DNA from: Planctomycetota bacterium
Lineage (GTDB): Bacteria; Planctomycetota; Phycisphaerae; UBA1845; PWPN01
Length of the DNA stretch: 64,000 nt
Direction of reading: 5' to 3'
Assembly (NCBI GenBank): GCA_022711465.1
Contig: JAKLEZ010000017.1
Span: 62,001-126,000, forward strand
Program-made: the position numbers and the translations under genes
Notes under the pieces: generated by a model
What the model was told of the DNA's origin: nothing
What the model saw: only the letters and a program-made list of their open reading frames with translations
Database searches by the model: none
Shown: positions 1 to 9,349 of the stretch, piece after piece
How the letters are laid out: every line of letters begins with the position of its first letter
Numbering within the stretch: position 1 is the stretch's first letter

Positions 1-295
1 TCAGGGCCTCAACGATCCGCCTCGCCTTGTCCGTCGCGTGGGGCACGCTGTCCCCGATCATCTCGGCCAACTCCAGAGCCGGTGTGACCCGAAGCTCGTT
101 CAGATCGACCATCTGCTGGGTGATCTTCCGATAGACCGCTTGCGCCTTGGTCTCCGTACTGTCAATCGCCAGGATCCCGATCACCAACTGCTCGAGCGGA
201 TCGACGGACTCGACTGCCGCTGGCTTCCCGTACTTGCTCACCAGGTCGTGATACAGCCGCTTGATTCGCTTGGCATACTCCGTGCCATGCTTCAT
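1..295 (-). CDS. Endonuclease III-like (HhH-GPD) protein, N-terminal part, cut by window edge
   Basis: Reading frame open to the left edge, about 98 residues visible. Its ATG overlaps the stop of rbfA in an ATGA arrangement, so it is translationally coupled to rbfA and is a real gene although it has no stop inside the window. Visible residues include PLEQLVIGILAIDSTETKAQ and later ATDKARRIVEAL, which match the layout of the helix-hairpin-helix base-excision glycosylase family (endonuclease III): an early LV.GIL..-T-.KA segment followed by repeated KA.RI motifs. The catalytic HhH loop, Lys/Asp pair and any Fe-S cysteines would lie beyond the edge, so activity cannot be judged. Family assignment is inference from the N-terminal domain only. 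Confidence 0.5.
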   Translation of the reverse strand, partial: MKHGTEYAKRIKRLYHDLVSKYGKPAAVESVDPLEQLVIGILAIDSTETKAQAVYRKITQQMVDLNELRVTPALELAEMIGDSVPHATDKARRIVEAL

Positions 296-714
296 GCGTC
301 TTCTCCGCCAGACTCACCCATCATTCGCCCGTCCTTCACCGACCCCCGGGAGGCTTCGTCTCGGCGAATCTCGGCCATGGCCTCGTCGATCAGGCGGTAG
401 GTCTCCGCCGCCCGCTTGATCGATTCGTCCAGATGGAAGCTCAGGTGGGGGCATTGCCTGATCGGCAATTCCCCGGCCAAGAGCTTCTGCACCAGACCCG
501 CCGCGGACTTGAGTCCCTGCATGGTCCGCCGTTGGACCGCTTCGTCGCCCATCACGCTCACGAACACCTTGGCATGCTCGAGATCGTGAGTCACCTCCAC
601 CCGGGTCACACTGGTCATCGGTTCGATCCGCGGGTCGCTCAGTTTCTGGGCGATGGCCTCGCTCACCACCTGTTGGACCACGCTGGCTACCCGTTCCGGC
701 CGAAATGACTTCAT
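292..714 (-). CDS. rbfA: Ribosome-binding factor A
   Basis: 140-residue protein of the RbfA family, which binds the 30S subunit and assists late 16S rRNA maturation at the 5-prime end. The N-terminus (MKSFRPERVASVVQQVVSEA) and the ISDPRI-like core (LSDPRIEPMTSVTRVEVTHD) are typical, as is the helix-kink-helix around residues 70-90 (GLKSAAGLVQKLLAGELPIR) and the terminal LSFHLDESIKRA segment. Length is usual for the family, with a short charged C-terminal tail. It lies 56 bp downstream of infB on the same strand, the conserved nusA-infB-rbfA order, and its stop overlaps the next gene start. Confidence 0.96.
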   Translation of the reverse strand: MKSFRPERVASVVQQVVSEAIAQKLSDPRIEPMTSVTRVEVTHDLEHAKVFVSVMGDEAVQRRTMQGLKSAAGLVQKLLAGELPIRQCPHLSFHLDESIKRAAETYRLIDEAMAEIRRDEASRGSVKDGRMMGESGGEDA

Positions 715-770
715 ACGCCTGACCCCGGTCGCTCCGGACCCAAGACCCTGCCCGCCTACCCGGCTGATGG

Positions 771-3602
771 CTAGAGCTTGCGCGCGGTCTCAATCACCTC
801 GTAAGCCTCGATCACGTCGCCAGGCTTGACGTCGTCAAAGTCCTCCACCCGGATGCCGCACTCCATGCCCGATCGCACTTCCCGAACGTCGTCCTTGAAC
901 CGGCGTAGAGAACCCACCGCCCGATGCCGCCCGCGCTTCACATCATCCGCTGTCGGGACGATGATCTGCCCGTCGCGGATCACCCGCAGTTTGTGCGCAC
1001 GAGCTACGATGCCGTCGGTGACCAGACAGCCCGCGATGACACCGACCCTCGACACCCGGAACGTCTCCCGAACCTCGGCCTTGCCCCGGCTCTCTTCCTT
1101 GCTCTCGGTCGGGAGCAGGCCCTCCAGCGCCTTGCGGATGTCGTCGGCCACGTCATAGATGATCCGGTACAGCCGGACGGTCACGCCCTCGGCGTCAGCC
1201 ATCCGCTGCACGGTCGGGTCTGCGGCCACGTTGAAGCCAACCACCATCGCCCCGCTCGCCGCGGCCAGCACCACATCGCTCTCGCTTACCGCACCGATGC
1301 CGGTGTGCAGGAAGGTCAGCTTGACCTCCTCGCTGGGAATCTCCTTCAACACCTTCACCAGAGCGTCGACCGAACCCTGCACGTCGGCTCGAAGAATCAG
1401 ATTCAACTCCGGAATCTGGCCGCTTTCCCGCTGCTGGAACAGGTCATCCAGCGTCTTCGGCTTCTGCAGCTGAACCAGGGCTTCCTGGCGACGCAGGTTG
1501 CCGGTCTCCGCCGCCACCGACTTGGCCCGCTGCAGAGACTCGACGCAGTAAAACGAGTCGCCCGCGTTGGGCACGGCATCCAGACCTGCCACCTCGACCG
1601 GCACGCCGGGTCCGGCTGACTTCAGGACCCGCCCGCGATCGTCGCGCAGCATCCGCACCCGACCGGCGGCGGGGCCGGAAACCAGGTAGTCCCCGCGTTT
1701 CAGCGTCCCTTCCTGAACCAGCATGCGCACCACCGGCCCCACCGCCGACTGCATCTGGGCTTCGATCACCGCTCCGCGCGCCGGAACGGTCGGATCCGCC
1801 TTCAGATCCAGCAGCTCGGACAGGGTCGCCAGGTGGGCGATCAGCGCCTCGACACCCGTCCCGGTCGTGGCCGAGGTCTTGATCACGTCCGTGTCGCCGC
1901 CCCACTCCGTCGGAGCCAGCCCCATCTCCGAAAGCTGGCCGTAGATCTTGTTGATGTCCACCCCGGGCAGATCGATCTTGTTCAGGGCAACGACGATGGC
2001 GACCTTGGCCGCCTTGGCGTGGTTGATCGCCTCGATCGTCTGGGGCATGAGACCGTCGTCAGCGGCAACGACCAGCACGACCACGTCGGTCATGTGGGCG
2101 CCACGAGCCCGCATCGCGGTGAACGCCTCATGGCCCGGGGTGTCAAGGAAAGTCACCGACAGGTCACCCCGCTCGACGCGGTAAGCGCCGATGTGCTGGG
2201 TGATGCCGCCCGCTTCTCCGCTGGCCACCGAAGTCCTGCGGATCGCGTCCAGGAGGCTGGTCTTGCCATGGTCCACGTGCCCCAGCATCGTGACCACCGG
2301 CGGGCGGCGCTGCAAGTTGCCACGCTCCCGAGCATCGAACTCATCCTTGAGCCTCTCCAACTCGGTCTTCGGTTTCACCACTTCGAGTTCGACTCCAAAG
2401 TCAAGCATCACCACCTGGGCCACGTCGGTCGGAATGACGCTATTCCTGCTGATCATCAGGTTGTGTTCGTTCTTCAGCTTCGGGAACAGCTGGTTCAGCC
2501 CGATACCCGTGGCCGCACACAGCTGGTGCACCAGGATCGGTTCAGTCACCTGGGCACGGGTCTTGCGCGGAGCAACCACGCCCGGAGCGTGGGCCGCGGC
2601 CTTCTCCCGAGCCCGCCGGGCATGAATGCCCCGACCTGTTGCTTCCTGAAGCCTCTCCTGCCGCTCGAGCAGGTCCCGGTCGTTCCATTCACGCAGCCGT
2701 TCGCCGACCTCGGCCAGCGACCCGCGCGTCCGGCGCGGGTTGGCCCGAACCTTGCTCTTACGCCCTTCGTCATCCCTCGCCGCCGTCCGCCCGTGACCCT
2801 GCCGCCCGCGACCCTCGCCCGCTTCCGGAAGATCGTCGGTCGTACCCACGGGTTCGCCGGGCCGGGCACGCGGAACAGGCCGGGGAATGACATCCGGCTT
2901 GGCAAAGCCGACAACCCGCGGACCTTTCATCTGGGCCGGCGCGGGAACGTTCTGTGGACCGGCCGGGGCAATCACCGCCGCCGGTCGGGCCGGCGGAGCA
3001 GGCTTGGCCGCCTTCGATGGGTGAGCATGGGCGGGTGTTCGAGCCGCCGGGGTCGGCGCGGCCACGGCCACAGCGTCGCCGGGGGCGGTCGCAACAGTCT
3101 CGACCACCGGCGCTGCCGCCGCCACCGTGACCGGTGGGGCCGTAGCTGCGAGGCTGTCCGGTTGCACGGCGGGTGCCGGCTGCTCGGAGACAACCACCGG
3201 CGGGGCCTCGGCGGCGATCGCGGGAACGACGGCCGGAGGCGCCTCCGTCGGCGGTGCAACCTCGGGCACCACAACGGTCGTCTCCGATCCCGCTAGCGCC
3301 GTTTCCGCTCCCTTCTCGGCTTCGACGTGCTCGGCAGCCTCCTCGCCCTTGGCCGACTTGCGGGCTCCGCCTCGGCGTCGACTTCGAACCTTGTCCAGGT
3401 CGACAGGAGCGGCCTCCTCCACCGCCGTGGCGTGCGTTCCCCCGCTGAACCATTCGCGGATCGTCTCCGCCAGTCCGGCCGAGACGGTCGACATGTGGTT
3501 CGTGATCCCATCGACCCCCTCAAGCTTACACTTGTCGAGGATCGCCTTGCTGGTCACGCCCAGTTCCTTGCTGAGCGTATGAACGCGTAGCTTGTCAGCC
3601 AA
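771..3602 (-). CDS. infB: Translation initiation factor IF-2
   Basis: 943-residue IF-2, the GTPase that places initiator tRNA on the 30S subunit. An N-terminal IF2_N domain (residues 1-55, HTLSKELGVTSKAILDKCK) is followed by a roughly 270-residue Ala/Pro/Val-rich linker, a second IF2_N-like region (about 355-415) and the GTPase core with GHVDHGKT near 440, DTPGH near 490 and NKID near 540, then domains II-IV. The start is read as TTG, supported by AAGGAG a few bases upstream. Only 15 bp separate it from the nusA stop, so the two are co-transcribed. The unusually long compositionally biased linker is the main oddity and is typical of IF-2 N-termini in large genomes. Confidence 0.98.
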   Translation of the reverse strand: MADKLRVHTLSKELGVTSKAILDKCKLEGVDGITNHMSTVSAGLAETIREWFSGGTHATAVEEAAPVDLDKVRSRRRGGARKSAKGEEAAEHVEAEKGAETALAGSETTVVVPEVAPPTEAPPAVVPAIAAEAPPVVVSEQPAPAVQPDSLAATAPPVTVAAAAPVVETVATAPGDAVAVAAPTPAARTPAHAHPSKAAKPAPPARPAAVIAPAGPQNVPAPAQMKGPRVVGFAKPDVIPRPVPRARPGEPVGTTDDLPEAGEGRGRQGHGRTAARDDEGRKSKVRANPRRTRGSLAEVGERLREWNDRDLLERQERLQEATGRGIHARRAREKAAAHAPGVVAPRKTRAQVTEPILVHQLCAATGIGLNQLFPKLKNEHNLMISRNSVIPTDVAQVVMLDFGVELEVVKPKTELERLKDEFDARERGNLQRRPPVVTMLGHVDHGKTSLLDAIRRTSVASGEAGGITQHIGAYRVERGDLSVTFLDTPGHEAFTAMRARGAHMTDVVVLVVAADDGLMPQTIEAINHAKAAKVAIVVALNKIDLPGVDINKIYGQLSEMGLAPTEWGGDTDVIKTSATTGTGVEALIAHLATLSELLDLKADPTVPARGAVIEAQMQSAVGPVVRMLVQEGTLKRGDYLVSGPAAGRVRMLRDDRGRVLKSAGPGVPVEVAGLDAVPNAGDSFYCVESLQRAKSVAAETGNLRRQEALVQLQKPKTLDDLFQQRESGQIPELNLILRADVQGSVDALVKVLKEIPSEEVKLTFLHTGIGAVSESDVVLAAASGAMVVGFNVAADPTVQRMADAEGVTVRLYRIIYDVADDIRKALEGLLPTESKEESRGKAEVRETFRVSRVGVIAGCLVTDGIVARAHKLRVIRDGQIIVPTADDVKRGRHRAVGSLRRFKDDVREVRSGMECGIRVEDFDDVKPGDVIEAYEVIETARKL

Positions 3603-3617
3603 AATCAGTCTCCTTGG

Positions 3618-5015
3618 CTACGCCGGCTGTTGCGAGGCACCCGCCTCCGGCGTCTGGACTCCCTCCGTCCCCAACGGCTCCGCCGGAGCTTCGGGCTTCG
3701 GCCCGTCCCCGGCATCAGACGGCACGGTCGCTCCGTCCACCGCACCCGCCTCCTCCGCAGCCTTGCCCAATCGGATCCCCGGGTCCGTCTCGACCCCCTC
3801 CGTCACGCTTGTCGCCGCCGATTCCGCGGCGGCCGCTGCCGCTGCCGCTGCCTTCGCCGCCTCCGCCTCAGCCATCAACCGCTTGGCGGCCTCACTGCTC
3901 GTGCTGATCACCTGCTGGGCCAATTCCTCGCTCAACCCAAGGACCTTCATCAGCGGCTCCACCCCGATCTCCTCGACATCGCCCAGCGAAATGATGCCCA
4001 TGGCCATCATCTTCTCAATCTTCTCGCTGGTCATGCCCTCAAGCGAGGACAGCACTTTCTCCATGTCATCCAGGCCCTTGTTGTATTCCTTCGGAGTGAG
4101 AATATCGATGTCCCAGCCGGTCAGCCGGGCCGCCAGGCGGACATTCTGGCCTCGCTTGCCGATGGCCAGCGACAGCTGGTCGTCCGGAACCACGACCGTC
4201 GCCCGCCCCAACTCGAAACAAAGGGCCGTCTCTTCCACCTCGGCGGGCTTGAGGGCATTGTTGATCAGGATCTGGGAGGACTCATTCCAGCGCACGATGT
4301 CTATCTTCTCTCCACCCAGTTCCACCACGATGTTCTTGATGCGGCTCCCGCGAACACCTACGCACGCGCCCACCGCGTCCACCTTCATGTCAATCGATGA
4401 GACCGCAATCTTGGTCCGATACCCGGCTTCCCGAGCCAAGGCCTTCACCTCGATGATCCGCTCGGAAACCTCCGGAACCTCCAGTTCAAACAACCGCCGG
4501 ATGAAGTCCGGATGCGATCGACTCAGCACGATCTTGACCTGGTGGGGCGACTCCCGGACATCGAGGATGAGTGTGCGGATCCGCTCGCCGGGATGGTGAG
4601 TCTCACCCGGGATCTGCTCGCTCTTGGGCAGGAATCCCTCCGCACGACCCAGGTTGATGATCAGAGCCCCGCCCTCGTATCGCGAGACGGTGCCGGTCAC
4701 GACCGTGCCCTTGCGATCCTGAAACTCGTCAAAGATGCTGCCGCGCTCCGCCTCCCGGATCTTCTGGATCATGACCTGCTTGGCGGTCTGGGCGGCGATG
4801 CGACCCAGGTCGCGCATGTCGATCGGCTCGCCGTTGCGGGCCGCGCTGATGTCTCCGGTGAGGCGATCGATCGAGACCTTGACTTCATCGAGCTGCCCGT
4901 ACGCCTTGCGAACCGCGGATTCCATCGCTTGCTCGAGGTCAAGGTAGACCTCATCCTTCTCGATGTTCTTGTCCCGAGCAATGCTGTCAACGATTCGAAC
5001 CAGCTCAGCGTTCAT
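3618..5015 (-). CDS. nusA: Transcription termination/antitermination factor NusA
   Basis: 465-residue NusA, which binds RNA polymerase and nascent RNA to control pausing, termination and antitermination. The N-terminal domain covers residues 1-100. The S1 domain starts near 103 (GTVVTGTVSRYEGGALIINL), KH1 lies around 215-245 (GACVGVRGSRIKNIV), and KH2 around 282-305 (LAIGKRGQNVRLAARLTGWD). A single acidic-helix repeat-like region (about 330-375) follows. The C-terminal 90 residues are low complexity, with a run of nine alanines and a Pro/Glu-rich tail, unlike the two AR domains of E. coli. The rimP gene that often precedes nusA is absent. A terminator-like hairpin sits 26 bp before the start codon. 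Confidence 0.97.
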   Translation of the reverse strand: MNAELVRIVDSIARDKNIEKDEVYLDLEQAMESAVRKAYGQLDEVKVSIDRLTGDISAARNGEPIDMRDLGRIAAQTAKQVMIQKIREAERGSIFDEFQDRKGTVVTGTVSRYEGGALIINLGRAEGFLPKSEQIPGETHHPGERIRTLILDVRESPHQVKIVLSRSHPDFIRRLFELEVPEVSERIIEVKALAREAGYRTKIAVSSIDMKVDAVGACVGVRGSRIKNIVVELGGEKIDIVRWNESSQILINNALKPAEVEETALCFELGRATVVVPDDQLSLAIGKRGQNVRLAARLTGWDIDILTPKEYNKGLDDMEKVLSSLEGMTSEKIEKMMAMGIISLGDVEEIGVEPLMKVLGLSEELAQQVISTSSEAAKRLMAEAEAAKAAAAAAAAAESAATSVTEGVETDPGIRLGKAAEEAGAVDGATVPSDAGDGPKPEAPAEPLGTEGVQTPEAGASQQPA

Positions 5016-5040
5016 CTGCGATCATCCTCACATTTCCAAA

Positions 5041-5071
5041 CAAAAAAGTGGGACGCCTTCGGGACCCACTT
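5041..5071 (-). terminator. Rho-independent terminator/possible attenuator before nusA
   Basis: Read on the minus strand, the arm AAGTGGG (5071-5065) pairs with CCCACTT (5052-5046) around a 12-base loop and runs straight into six T residues (5047-5042). It lies after the ABC ATPase gene and 26 bp before the nusA start codon. It can end the upstream transcript, and any nusA promoter further upstream would have to read through it. Confidence 0.7.
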
Positions 5072-5203
5072 CTCGAGCCGCCGGCCCGCGGGTTTCCCGG
5101 GACCAGCCACCAGACGTGGATGCTTCGCCGTCAACGCATCGCAGGCCTCCCGACGATCCGTTGCGCTCCCGCCCACAACCAACTCGGCCAGTGCTGAACC
5201 CGA

Positions 5204-6346
5204 CTAGGCCGCACTGGCGTGGTCTCCACTTCCGGTCAGGCTGACGTTCACACCTTCGTCTCCCGGCTCGAAAACATGCACCTGCTCCATGTCCAGGTAC
5301 ATCGGAAGTCTCATCCCGTCCCTGATCATCCGGTCGGCATCCACCCGGCAGACGATGCGGTCGTGCCGCCCGGTCTGAACATGCACGTCCATCCGATCGC
5401 CCAGCGGCTCAACCACGGTCACTGCCACGCTCAAGACATTCTCTCGCCCTGCGAATCGGCCTTCCGAACGCAGGCCCATCCCCTCCGGCCGCACGCCCAG
5501 GATCATCTCCCGTCCACTGCAACCGGCCATGGCCCGGGCCAAACGGTCCGGCAAACGCAGCCTGCCGGATCCCTCGTCGAACCACAAACCGCCGCTTTCC
5601 CCCTCGACACGCCCTTTCAGGAAGTTCATCGGCGGCGTACCCACGAAGCCTGCAACAAAGCGATTCACCGGCCGCTCGTACACCTCCAGCGGACTGCCAC
5701 ACTGGTGAATGACGCCGTCCTTCATGACCACGATCCGGTCTCCCAGCGTCATCGCCTCTTCCTGGTCGTGGGTGACGTAGATCGTCGTCGTCCGGAGCTT
5801 GCGGTGGAGCTTCTTCAACTCCGCCCGCATCTCGATACGCAGCTTCGCATCGAGGTTACTCAGCGGCTCGTCGAACAGAAACGCCTTCGGCGTCCGAACG
5901 ATCGCCCGCCCCACCGCCACCCGCTGCCGCTGCCCGCCCGACAAGGCCTTCGGCTTTCGGTCCAGCAGGTGCTCAATGCCCAGCATCCTGGCCGCCCCCC
6001 GAACCCGCTCATCTATCTCCGCCTTGGGCACCCGCCGGAGCTTCAGGCCAAACGCCATGTTCTTGTACACCGACATGTGCGGGTACAAGGCGTAGTTCTG
6101 GAAGACCATCGCGATATCGCGATCCTTCGGCGCGACGCTGTTGACCACACGCTCACCGATCCGGATCGTGCCGTCGCTGATCTCCTCGAGACCGGCTACC
6201 ATCCGGAGCGTCGTGCTCTTGCCGCATCCGGACGGACCAACCAGGACAATGAACTCTTCATCTCGGATGGCCAGCGAAACGTTGTCCACCGCCCTGATAT
6301 TCCCAGGGTAGATCTTCACAACGTTCTCTAAGACCACCTCTGCCAT
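5204..6346 (-). CDS. MalK/UgpC-type ABC transporter ATP-binding protein
   Basis: 380-residue ATPase of the carbohydrate-import (CUT1) class. Walker A GPSGCGKST is at 38-46, the Q-loop VFQNYALYPHMSVYKN at 81-96, signature LSGGQRQRVAVGRA at 135-148, Walker B AFLFDEP at 155-161, with a D-loop (SNLD) and H-loop (YVTHDQEEA). The C-terminal 140 residues form the TOBE/regulatory domain typical of MalK, UgpC and MsiK. The start is taken at MAEVVLENV; the longer frame would read into the promoter. No permease or binding protein is nearby, so this is probably a shared ATPase serving several sugar importers, as known for MsiK. The substrate cannot be told from sequence. Confidence 0.94.
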   Translation of the reverse strand: MAEVVLENVVKIYPGNIRAVDNVSLAIRDEEFIVLVGPSGCGKSTTLRMVAGLEEISDGTIRIGERVVNSVAPKDRDIAMVFQNYALYPHMSVYKNMAFGLKLRRVPKAEIDERVRGAARMLGIEHLLDRKPKALSGGQRQRVAVGRAIVRTPKAFLFDEPLSNLDAKLRIEMRAELKKLHRKLRTTTIYVTHDQEEAMTLGDRIVVMKDGVIHQCGSPLEVYERPVNRFVAGFVGTPPMNFLKGRVEGESGGLWFDEGSGRLRLPDRLARAMAGCSGREMILGVRPEGMGLRSEGRFAGRENVLSVAVTVVEPLGDRMDVHVQTGRHDRIVCRVDADRMIRDGMRLPMYLDMEQVHVFEPGDEGVNVSLTGSGDHASAA

Positions 6347-6403
6347 AGAGTTACACCTTGCCCGCCGGCGGATTTCACGCCGTTGGGACCTTGAGTGTCC
6401 CCG

Positions 6404-6431
6404 ATTATAAATGCACTCCGCCACACGTCAA
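6404..6431 (-). promoter_or_regulatory. Sigma-70-type promoter for the ABC ATPase gene
   Basis: On the minus strand TTGACG (6431-6426) is followed by a 16-base spacer and a perfect TATAAT (6409-6404). The predicted start of transcription is about 50 bases before the ATG at 6346. It is the best promoter match noticed in the window. Confidence 0.7.
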
Positions 6432-6542
6432 GCAGCCCTGGACGGCCAAGGCCGCCCGACCGAGCTTTCGTTGCACACAACTCCCCTTGTTCCGATAGCC
6501 TAAACCAGCAGAAGTACGGATACCCAGATCATCAGTAACTCA

Positions 6543-7180
6543 TTGTCATCAATAACGATACAGTGTCTTCGGACGCCTCTGCTCTGGCGGTGGGGATCGC
6601 TCACTCAATCCACCGGCACGATCGACCGCCAGTTCCGACACGTGGACATCCTGACGATGCTCCTGGAGCTCTGGGGCTTCCCCCGCAAGGACTGGCCGCC
6701 CGTACTGGATGGACAGAGCCTGGTCCCGCTCCTGCGAGGAGATATGGGCGGTGCCGAGCAGCGCCGGTTCACCAGCGGACCCTCCTGTGCCGAGGCATCA
6801 CCCCGTCAGCTCTTCGACGGCGACATCAAGGCCACCAAGCCTTTTGCCGGACCGGAGCAGCAGGCCCTCCGCACCCACCGGCACGAGTGCATCCTGGCCA
6901 AGCCCCATCCCAAGGGCGCCTGCAGGCCCAGCAGCATCGCGGAAGCGGTCGGCTGCCTGGGGCGTTGCGTCTTGGAGATTAACCTGCATGACGCGTTGAC
7001 GCTGGCCACTCTGGTGGTCACCGTCAACTCCACCGTCGCAGCCGCCGCCGCTTGGAGGAACAAGCCCGTCGTTCAGCCGGGCGCGGCATTCTCTCGGACA
7101 AGGACATCGTTTCGGACTACGATCCCCGACTCCCGCTGGCGGGTCAACTGGCCAAGGCGGTGTGCCTGTTGGGTTTCTAG
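6543..7180 (+). pseudogene. Decayed segment with sulfatase and capsule-type glycosyltransferase remnants
   Basis: Two unrelated protein relics lie in one fortuitous open frame. At 6621-6750 the frame reads FRHVDILTMLLELWGFPRKD...LDGQSLVPLLRG, the C-terminal signature of type I sulfatases, without the active-site part. At about 6882-7082 it reads ILAKPHPKG...LATLVVTVNSTVAAAAAWRNKPVV, matching the KPHP / VNST / GKPV pattern of capsule polysaccharide (KpsC/KpsS-like) transferases. The natural continuation (SDKDIVSDYDPRLPLAGQLA, stop at 7178) is in a different frame, showing a frameshift. Neither piece is long enough to be functional. The region lies between the ABC ATPase promoter and lepA and may mark past deletion or recombination. 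Confidence 0.6.
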
Positions 7181-7412
7181 CACAACCGGGATTGTCAAGC
7201 GTGGGACGATGATCCGCGAGTCCAGGCCCAGGCCGAGCGTGCCGGCCTGGCAATCAGCAACCCATGGCACAAGCCGAAGCACGATCCCACCGCGCCGCTC
7301 ATCGTCAGGCCACGGAGCGGCACCGACCTCGAGGCCCGGCTTGGCCGACCAGGTTATCTCGAAGGCACGCACTGGCTCCGACTCTGCTGACGCGTCTTGT
7401 GCTCCGGGGTCC

Positions 7413-7441
7413 TTGGCCCCGGCTGCGAATTCGGATACACT
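7413..7441 (+). promoter_or_regulatory. Candidate lepA promoter
   Basis: TTGGCC (7413-7418), 17-base spacer, TACACT (7436-7441), about 40 bases before the lepA ATG at 7485. Reasonable but not consensus. Confidence 0.45.
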
Positions 7442-7484
7442 ATACGTTTGAGGATTCGCAGCGAGAATGAAAGACCATTGACCG

Positions 7485-9287
7485 ATGTTCGACCGCCAGC
7501 TGATCCGTAACTTCAGTATTATCGCCCATATCGACCACGGAAAGAGCACCCTGGCCGACCGCATTCTTGTTGCGACTGGAGCCGTCGCCCAGCGCGAGAT
7601 GCGCGAGCAGTTCCTCGATGATATGGAACTCGAGCGGGAGATGGGCATTACCATCAAGGCCAACCGGGCGACCGTCTTCTATGAGTGCAATGGCCAGGAG
7701 TACATGCTCAACCTGATCGACACGCCTGGCCATGTCGACTTCCACTATGAGGTTTCCCGGGCCCTGGCGGCCTGCGAAGGCGTGTTGCTGCTCGTCGACG
7801 CCACGCAAGGGGTCCAGGCTCAGACCGTAGCCAACGCCTACAAGGCGGTCGAGGCCGACCTGGAGATCATCCCAGTCATCAACAAGATCGATCTGCCCAC
7901 GGCCCGGGCGGAGGACGCCGCTTTCGAGGTGGAGCACGTCCTGGGCATTCCCGCCGATCGCGCGGTTTTCACCTCCGCCAAAACCGGCGTCGGACTGGAC
8001 GACGTCTTCCGGGCGATCGTCGAGAAGATTCGCCCGCCGACGGCAAACGTGGATGCCCCGTTGCGGGCCTTGGTCTATGACGCCAAGCCGGACGTCCACC
8101 GAGGGGTGATCTGCCACCTTCGGATCATGGACGGCCAGATCCGACGGGGCGACAGGGTTCTCCTCATGGCCGCCCAGCGAACCTACACGGTCAGTGAGGT
8201 CGGCAAGTTCACACCCAAGCCGACAGCGGTCGATGTCCTCGCCGCCGGTGAGGTCGGCTACATGGTGGCCGGCATCAAGACGCTCAACGACGTCACCATC
8301 GGCGACACCATCACGCACGACGACCCGCGGGCCGCGGAGCCCCTTCCCGGCTATCAGCCGCCTCAACGCATGGTGTTCTGCGATTTCTATCCCGGCCCGA
8401 TGACCGAGGCCCCGGAACTTCGCGCCGCCCTCGAGAACCTCTGGCTCAACGACTGTTCGTTCTCGTTCGAACCCGTGCACAGCACCGCCCTGGGTTTCGG
8501 ATTTCGCTGCGGCTTCCTCGGCCTGCTGCACATGAAGATCATCCAGGAACGCATCGAGCGCGAGGCAGACATCGACGTGGTTCAGACCGCTCCTACCGTC
8601 AATTACCAGGTGCTGATGAGCAACGGCGAACTGCTCACCATCGACTCACCGAGCGAGCTGCCCGACTTGTCGAAGGTCGAGGAAATCCGGGAGCCAATGA
8701 TCGACGCCAATCTGATCGTTCCGGCCGACGCCATCGGGGCGATCATGCAGATTGCCGAGGACCGCCGGGGAATCTACAAGAAGACCGAGTATCTTTCCAC
8801 CCAGCGGGTCATGCTGACCTATCGGTTCCCGCTGGCGGAGACGATCTTCGACTTCTACGACCGACTCAAGGCCGCGACCAAGGGTTACGGCACCATGGAC
8901 TACGAGCTGGCCGGCTATCACTCCGACAACCTCGTCAAGCTCGATATTCTGGTCAATGGCACCCCGGTCGACGCGCTGTCGATCATCGTCCATCGCGACA
9001 AGGCCGAACGCCGAGGGCGGACCCTGATCAACCGACTCCGCAAGGAGATCTCCCGGCACATGTTCGATATCCCTTTGCAGGCCGCCATCGGCGGCCGGAT
9101 CCTCGCCCGCGAAACCATCAAGGCCATGCGCAAGAACGTCACCGCCAAGTGCTACGGCGGCGATGTCACCCGCAAGCGGAAACTGCTCGAGAAGCAGAAG
9201 GAAGGCAAGAAGCGCATGAAGATGGTCGGCCAAGTGACCATCCCGCAGGAGGCCTTCATGGCCGTTCTGGACCCGGGAGACGATTGA
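7485..9287 (+). CDS. lepA: Elongation factor 4 (LepA)
   Basis: 600-residue translational GTPase of the LepA/EF4 family, which acts on the ribosome in initiation and back-translocation under stress. G1 AHIDHGKSTL is at 14-23, switch II DTPGHVDF near 80, G4 NKIDLP near 130 and G5 SAKTGVG near 165. The LepA-specific C-terminal domain is complete (YHSDNLVKLDILVNG..., ending KKRMKMVGQVTIPQEAFMAVL). Length equals the family norm. It is monocistronic here, with a candidate promoter just upstream. No strong Shine-Dalgarno is visible, but the start is fixed by alignment to the usual RNFSIIAHIDHGK N-terminus. Confidence 0.98.
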   Translation: MFDRQLIRNFSIIAHIDHGKSTLADRILVATGAVAQREMREQFLDDMELEREMGITIKANRATVFYECNGQEYMLNLIDTPGHVDFHYEVSRALAACEGVLLLVDATQGVQAQTVANAYKAVEADLEIIPVINKIDLPTARAEDAAFEVEHVLGIPADRAVFTSAKTGVGLDDVFRAIVEKIRPPTANVDAPLRALVYDAKPDVHRGVICHLRIMDGQIRRGDRVLLMAAQRTYTVSEVGKFTPKPTAVDVLAAGEVGYMVAGIKTLNDVTIGDTITHDDPRAAEPLPGYQPPQRMVFCDFYPGPMTEAPELRAALENLWLNDCSFSFEPVHSTALGFGFRCGFLGLLHMKIIQERIEREADIDVVQTAPTVNYQVLMSNGELLTIDSPSELPDLSKVEEIREPMIDANLIVPADAIGAIMQIAEDRRGIYKKTEYLSTQRVMLTYRFPLAETIFDFYDRLKAATKGYGTMDYELAGYHSDNLVKLDILVNGTPVDALSIIVHRDKAERRGRTLINRLRKEISRHMFDIPLQAAIGGRILARETIKAMRKNVTAKCYGGDVTRKRKLLEKQKEGKKRMKMVGQVTIPQEAFMAVLDPGDD

Positions 9288-9349
9288 CTGGGCTCGAGAC
9301 CATCCGCAGCTACCGTCGGGCCGCCTGCCGGTGCAACGATCTCGGCGCC

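Noticed and set aside
1833..3296. 487-codon frame antisense to infB
   Set aside because: Lies opposite the Ala/Pro-rich linker, where GC bias opens every frame.
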